From contig JAGXKM010000012.1 of NCBI GenBank assembly GCA_018335275.1, forward strand, positions 1 to 36,853: a stretch of 36,853 nucleotides of DNA. The letters are read 5' to 3'. A program made the position numbers and the translations under genes. Position 1 is the first letter of the stretch. Each line of letters starts with the position of its first letter. This DNA is from Anaerolineales bacterium. Lineage in GTDB: Bacteria; Chloroflexota; Anaerolineae; Anaerolineales; UBA11858. The notes beneath the pieces were generated by a model, which ran no database searches, was not told where the DNA came from, and saw only the letters and a program-made list of their open reading frames with translations. Positions 33,528-36,853 of this stretch are shown piece by piece.

Positions 33528-34277
33528 ATGAAATTACAGACAGGCGATCGAGCGCCAGACTTCACACTTATGAGTCATCTGGATAAGAAGGTGACCCTGG
33601 AGGAGTTCAGGGGCCAGACGGTGGTGCTGGCTTTCTTCCCCCAGGCTTTCACCCCCGTTTGAACGGCTCAAATTCCGTCTTATGAAGCCGAATACGCTTC
33701 ATTCGCGGAATTAAATGTCCAGGTTCTGGGCATCAGCGTTGATCACATCCCCGTTTTGAAAGCCTGGGCGGAAGACATAGGCGGCGTTTCGTTTCCACTC
33801 TTGAGTGACTTCTGGCCCCACGGCGAGGTGATCAAAAAATACCACGTGTTCAGGAAAGCGGACGGTTATTCTGAAAGGGCAATCTTCATCATCGATAAAG
33901 AGGGGATCATCCGCTACATCGACGTCCATGACATTGATGACCAACCCAGTAATGAGGTCCTTTTTGAGGAGATCAAACGCATCCAGCCCGAAGTTCAGCC
34001 TGCTGTTTCCGATAATAAAGAGGGACAAGAAGATAAGCTGCAGCTGGATGGGGTGATGCTGTTTTGCAATCAGTGGTGCCCGGGCTGCCGCAGAGCCCGC
34101 ATCTGGCTGGCGAAGCACAACATCGATTACATAGAAGTCGATGTCAGCCGAAACCCGCAGGCAGCTGCCCAGGTCAAGGAATGGACAGGGGGCAATTTGA
34201 CTACACCGACGTTTTACATCCATGGAGAAGTGGTCATTGACTGGAAGGAGAGAGAGGTCGCCCGTTTGCTGCTCTAG
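33528..34277 (+). CDS. Selenocysteine peroxiredoxin fused to a glutaredoxin-like domain (in-frame TGA)
   Basis: The ORF track shows only the C-terminal 173 residues, but an ATG at 33528 with a GGAG site reads through one TGA (codon 45, 33660) to a stop at 34275, giving 249 residues. Before the TGA: MKLQTGDRAPDFTLMSHLDKKVTLEEFRGQ..., a classic AhpC/BCP start. The TGA falls exactly at the peroxidatic position of PxxxTxxC: PQAFTPV-U. After it: AQIPSYEAEYASF...VLGISVD...FPLLSD, and Arg117 in SERAIFIIDKEGIIR. There is no other cysteine in the Prx domain, so it is a 1-Sec type. After a linker (about 155-172), LFCNQWCPGC (Cys184, Cys187) and the cis-Pro motif TTPTFYI form a glutaredoxin-like domain that could reduce the selenenic acid. 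It detoxifies peroxides in the cytoplasm. Confidence 0.88.
33660..33712 (+). promoter_or_regulatory. Bacterial SECIS-like hairpin after the TGA
   Basis: From 33671: AATTCCG, internal loop TCTT, ATGAAGC, loop CGAATAC, GCTTCAT, TCG, CGGAATT. Both 7-bp stems are perfect. A G is the second base of the apical loop, 27 bases after the TGA, inside the range I recall for bacterial SECIS models (16-37). SelB would bind the apical loop. Confidence 0.82.
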
Positions 34278-34343
34278 AAGCATGAAACGAAGGCAGCCGC
34301 ATGACTCCCTGTTTTGCCTCCTTTTACAAACAATATAAGCTTG

Positions 34344-34364
34344 GATTCAAGTACCAACTGCAAC
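34344..34364 (+). repeat. IS30 element inverted repeat, left
   Basis: Pairs with 35380-35400 with two mismatches. The transposase stop codon (34347-34349) lies inside this repeat. Confidence 0.85.
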
Positions 34365-35306
34365 AGCACTTGATTTGAAGAACACCATTTCTGGTGTCAT
34401 GATATCGAGACACTTTCTTGGCCTGGTGTTTAGCCGGTTTTTCGCAAACTGTGTATCTTCATCCGTGATCTTTGAAAAATCACTTCCCTTCGGAAAATAC
34501 TGGCGGACCAGCCCATTTGTGTTCTCGTTGGTTCCTCTCTCCCAAGAGGCATAGGCATGGGCAAAATAAACATCAGTATCCAGCTCTTCAGCAATCTCTT
34601 GATGATCAGCGAATTCCTTCCCGTTGTCACAGGTAATGGTCAGCGTTTTTGTAGGATATGGCTTCAACATTTGAACAATTGCATTCTTAGCAGCTTCAGC
34701 TGTGCGGTTGTCGATTTTCTTCAATAAGGTGAAGCGTGACTTCCGTTCAACCAGGGTAACTAACGCATATGAATTTTTCTTCCCAAGCATGGTATCAGCT
34801 TCCCAATCTCCCAGACGTTTTCTCTCCTCAACCACGGCTGGACGCTCTTCGATACTCACTCTGTCGGGTATTTTCCCTCGACGATCGTTACTTCCGTACC
34901 GTTTTCGGCGCTTTTTCTGGCACCGCAGATGTTTGTGCAGCTTGCCGCCAGCTCTCTTGTCCGCGTAGATATACAGGTAAATCCATTCATGACTGACGCT
35001 GTCATCTCTGTGCTCGTTCATCCAGAGCGTAATTTGTTCCGGGCTCCAATCCTCCCGGATCTTTTCCTCGATCCAGGACCACGTTTGGGGCTGGATACGC
35101 TTCTGATTCTGCTTGCGTCTGCTCGTCGCTTTACGATGGGCTTGTTTGGGACGATATCCACGCTTCCCTTTGTTTCTTTTCAGCTCACGACTGATGGTCG
35201 ATTTATGGACGCCGATGGCTTCAGCGATTTCTGTTTGGGTTTTGCCACTTTTCAAAAGTACCTTAATCTGATATCGTTGACACTGGGTAAGCTGTTTGTA
35301 GGTCAC
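34347..35306 (-). CDS. IS30-family DDE transposase
   Basis: 319 residues, intact. The N-terminal helix-turn-helix MTYKQLTQCQRYQIKVLLKSGKTQTEIAEAIGVHKSTISRELKRNKG is the IS30 signature. The catalytic triad can be placed: Asp in GDWEADTMLG, Asp in TITCDNGKEFADH, and Glu in ERGTNENTNGLVRQYFPKGSDF. It binds the inverted repeats and moves the element by cut or copy of a DNA circle. The ORF is not broken, so the element may still be active. Promoter sequences are likely in the 35307-35379 stretch next to the right repeat. Confidence 0.96.
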   Translation of the reverse strand: MTYKQLTQCQRYQIKVLLKSGKTQTEIAEAIGVHKSTISRELKRNKGKRGYRPKQAHRKATSRRKQNQKRIQPQTWSWIEEKIREDWSPEQITLWMNEHRDDSVSHEWIYLYIYADKRAGGKLHKHLRCQKKRRKRYGSNDRRGKIPDRVSIEERPAVVEERKRLGDWEADTMLGKKNSYALVTLVERKSRFTLLKKIDNRTAEAAKNAIVQMLKPYPTKTLTITCDNGKEFADHQEIAEELDTDVYFAHAYASWERGTNENTNGLVRQYFPKGSDFSKITDEDTQFAKNRLNTRPRKCLDIMTPEMVFFKSSAVAVGT

Positions 35307-35379
35307 GAATGCTCCTTTAGTTTAGTCGCTGGAGAGGTATTCTATCCTACTACAGCTTACCTCTTTTTACGACACCAAA

Positions 35380-35400
35380 GTTGCAGTTCGTAGTTGAATC
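35380..35400 (-). repeat. IS30 element inverted repeat, right
   Basis: GTTGCAGTTCGTAGTTGAATC, complementary to the left repeat except two positions. Confidence 0.85.
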
Positions 35401-35436
35401 TAAGAAGAGAAATAAATTACGAATATTTTGCAAAGA

Positions 35437-35472
35437 AAAGGAGCCCTGTACCTGGCAATACAGGGCTCCTTT
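35437..35472. terminator. Strong hairpin terminator
   Basis: AAAGGAGCCCTGTA, loop CCTGGCAA, TACAGGGCTCCTTT form a perfect 14-bp stem. It lies 109 bases beyond the stop of the minus-strand membrane protein gene and 37 bases outside the IS30 right end. It would end transcription from the right and may also shield the element. Confidence 0.85.
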
Positions 35473-35580
35473 CTTAAGAAATATCGAAGAAGGACATTTT
35501 ATTTTAGGAGGATTGTCCATTTCTTCATCTGCTTTCATTGTAAACAAAAGCAGAGAGGGCACACCTTTCTGTTTTGTTAA

Positions 35581-35958
35581 TTATTCTTCCGCCTGCCTGC
35601 TCCGCAGCCCGTAATAAAGAAAAATCAAAGAAGGGGAGGAAAAGATCAAAAAATACGGCCCCCTGGGAAAGGTGCCAGAAAAGAGGTAGTCCAATAGATA
35701 AAAAGCCACCGCTGCGGCGATGGTAAGCAGCGCGCCGGTCAGCTCCCACTTCCAACTCAGGACCAATCCCAACCACATCACAGCGAAGGCAACCATCATC
35801 AGGGTCTCCCGGGATGTCATCTGGAGAAAGGGGGCGAACCCCTCCGCGATGCCCTCTCCGATAAAAATGAACAAAATCAACCCTGCCGCGAGCCCGGCTG
35901 AGATCCTTCCCGCCCAACGCACGATCTCAACCCCTCTCTTTTCACCCTTTTCAGCCAT
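35581..35958 (-). CDS. Small four-helix membrane protein
   Basis: 125 residues with four hydrophobic helices (ISAGLAAGLILFIFIGEGI, LMMVAFAVMWLGLVLSW, ELTGALLTIAAAVAFYLLDYLF, GPYFLIFSSPSLIFLYYGL). An AGGAGAACCT ribosome site precedes the ATG. The pattern resembles DUF7670-like proteins I recall from several phyla, but no function is known. Charged, Lys/Glu-rich N-terminus suggests a cytoplasmic start. It is probably a single-gene unit ending at the terminator near 35450. Confidence 0.75.
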   Translation of the reverse strand: MAEKGEKRGVEIVRWAGRISAGLAAGLILFIFIGEGIAEGFAPFLQMTSRETLMMVAFAVMWLGLVLSWKWELTGALLTIAAAVAFYLLDYLFSGTFPRGPYFLIFSSPSLIFLYYGLRSRQAEE

Positions 35959-36275
35959 AGGTTCTCCTCATGAATGTCAACCCTTTCTTACTATCTATTC
36001 TAAACGAACTCAGCACAGAACACGATTTAGAACCCACTTTTTTGTAATCTTCACCTTCTAAACCTTGCTGTTTTGGATGAATTTCCGAAATAGATCCCCT
36101 GCTTTCTCTCCCATTTCCTCCAATTGACCCCCATTTCAGGTCCATTTTTCCCTATCTCACCCTCTAGGTTGAGGAAAAATCGGAGTAAAACGCAGCCACT
36201 CAGATGGTTTTTCAATAAAATCAAGGAAGAAATATTAAAAATTGAATAAATTATCAAATTTCTTTAATAAAACAC
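35959..36275. other. AT-rich gap without a gene
   Basis: About 315 bases, increasingly AT-rich toward the right end where it joins a strong promoter. Short ORFs on the minus strand here (64 and 68 residues) have no ribosome sites and look random. Confidence 0.5.
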
Positions 36276-36303
36276 TTGACAAACTAAAAAATATTGATAT
36301 AAT
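36276..36303 (+). promoter_or_regulatory. Consensus sigma-70 promoter
   Basis: TTGACA (36276-36281), 16-base A-rich spacer, TATAAT (36298-36303). Both boxes match the consensus perfectly. It drives the 63-residue ORF at 36374. Confidence 0.9.
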
Positions 36304-36373
36304 TTAGTCAGAATATGAGAAAAACACTAAATAATTTGAAAATAAGCATTCAAAATTCTTAAAGGAGAAAAAC

Positions 36374-36565
36374 ATGTTTACCCCCACCATGAGCCTTTTT
36401 TACGCCCAGTCCGTGCAAGAGGATCACCTCCGCCGCGCCCAAACTCAGCGTTTGTTTTCCCAGCTGCAGCGTAAAGTTTCCTTCCAGAGCATTTTCGTCG
36501 ATAACATAGCGGACTTTTTGATCACCTCCGGCCGTTCCCTCAAGCAGCGCTACCAGGCGGCTTGA
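36374..36565 (+). CDS. Small protein of unknown function (63 residues)
   Basis: MFTPTMSLFYAQSVQEDHLRRAQTQRLFSQLQRKVSFQSIFVDNIADFLITSGRSLKQRYQAA. AAAGGAG six to seven bases before the ATG and a perfect promoter 70 bases upstream make it a real and probably well-expressed gene. It has an N-terminal hydrophobic patch, an amphipathic Gln/Arg-rich helix and a basic C-terminus (SLKQRYQAA), so it may bind the membrane or nucleic acid. I know no family. The opposite-strand 94-residue ORF lacks such signals. Confidence 0.68.
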   Translation: MFTPTMSLFYAQSVQEDHLRRAQTQRLFSQLQRKVSFQSIFVDNIADFLITSGRSLKQRYQAA

Positions 36566-36604
36566 GAGGGGACCAGGCGATAGAAAGCAGACTAAACTTT
36601 GTGA

Positions 36605-36664
36605 GAAGGAAGCCCTCCTCCAACCTGGGAATTCAGCACCCATCCGAGTGAGCGGGCTTCCTTC
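36605..36664 (+). terminator. Hairpin after the 63-residue gene
   Basis: GAAGGAAGCCC (36605-36615) pairs perfectly with GGGCTTCCTTC (36654-36664) over a 38-base loop, followed by GTTTGATTT. Large loop and modest T-run make it a probable rather than certain terminator. Confidence 0.55.
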
Positions 36665-36727
36665 GTTTGATTTAAAGAGATTTAACCCCCTGAGTTAATT
36701 TGACATTTAACAACCACTTTTAAACCC

Positions 36728-36853
36728 TTACTCTTCCGGCACCAAAGGGGCGAGAGGTATATCTTCTGTATACAGAGTCCAGGTGTGATACCCACTTCCC
36801 GCAGCAAAGGGCCTCATCGATGAATAGCCTTCCGGGCTATCCACCAGGTAGAA
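36728..36853 (-). CDS. C-terminal 41 residues of an unidentified protein (right edge cuts it)
   Basis: The minus strand reads open from the right edge to a TAA at 36730: FYLVDSPEGYSSMRPFAAGSGYHTWTLYTEDIPLAPLVPEE. It is aromatic and Gly/Ser-rich. It is too short to assign. It is convergent with the 63-residue gene. Confidence 0.55.
   Translation of the reverse strand, partial: FYLVDSPEGYSSMRPFAAGSGYHTWTLYTEDIPLAPLVPEE

Larger units (their letters stand above)
34344..35400 (-). mobile_element. Complete IS30-family insertion sequence
   Basis: About 1.06 kb bounded by imperfect inverted repeats GATTCAAGTACCAACTGCAAC (34344-34364) and the complement of 35380-35400 (19 of 21 bases match). It holds one full transposase ORF on the minus strand. 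No clear target duplication is visible at the flanks. It sits between the Prx-Grx gene and a terminator, interrupting no recognisable gene. Confidence 0.88.

Noticed and set aside
33660-33662. Prx-Grx gene as a simple nonsense pseudogene
   Set aside because: The only stop is exactly at the redox-active residue, the frame is otherwise intact and conserved, and a SECIS-like hairpin follows. Absence of selenocysteine genes would reopen this.
36359-36643. 94-residue minus-strand ORF over the 63-residue gene
   Set aside because: No promoter or ribosome site on that strand, while the plus strand has consensus signals for both.

Overview
The window reads as chromosomal DNA of a Chloroflexota (probably Anaerolineae-like) bacterium. 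I infer this from the gene mix: a DUF6391-type protein next to holA, a bactofilin, tandem M16 peptidases, a sortase with an LIPVTG surface protein (suggesting a single-membrane envelope), Thr/Pro-rich stalks and S8 proteases with Ig-like tails. No rRNA, tRNA or CRISPR array is visible. The taxonomy is inference only.

Layout. 1-8.7 kb is mostly housekeeping: glutamate dehydrogenase (cut by the left edge), a PLP aminotransferase with an NDP-sugar nucleotidyltransferase, an M3 oligopeptidase, a bactofilin, a 3-methyladenine DNA glycosylase divergent from guaB, and an NAD-dependent epimerase. 9-13.6 kb is a plus-strand run: DUF6391-like protein, holA, two M16 peptidases (one active, one lacking the zinc motif) and acpS. 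13.7-21.2 kb is a minus-strand series of hydrolases: a PrsW-like intramembrane protease, an uncharacterised HExxH membrane metallopeptidase, a patatin lipase, a secreted subtilase and a beta-lactamase-fold serine hydrolase.

21.6-24.4 kb is a cell-surface locus: a divergent sortase-like protein, a second sortase, and its likely substrate with a 13-residue Thr/Pro repeat and an LIPVTG motif. 24.8-32.1 kb is the most unusual block. It is a tightly packed seven-gene operon with a YkoE-YkoD-YkoC-like ECF importer (S component, double ATPase, T component), a membrane-anchored di-heme cytochrome, a lipoprotein alkaline-phosphatase-superfamily enzyme and two small lipoproteins. Four of these proteins clearly contain, and a fifth may contain, a short domain resembling the sulfite-oxidase molybdopterin fold but without a visible Mo-binding cysteine. 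A PadR regulator lies just upstream, and a perfect palindrome sits at the operon promoter.

32.3-36.9 kb holds a P-loop kinase, a peroxiredoxin-glutaredoxin fusion whose peroxidatic residue is encoded by an in-frame TGA followed by a good bacterial SECIS-like hairpin (a very likely selenoprotein missed by standard ORF calling), a complete IS30-family element, a small membrane protein, a 63-residue ORF behind a consensus promoter, and the C-terminal end of an unidentified gene.

The two best candidates for new biology are the Sec-containing Prx-Grx fusion and the ECF/cytochrome/phosphatase operon with repeated cofactor-fold domains. All family assignments come from reading motifs; no database search was run.
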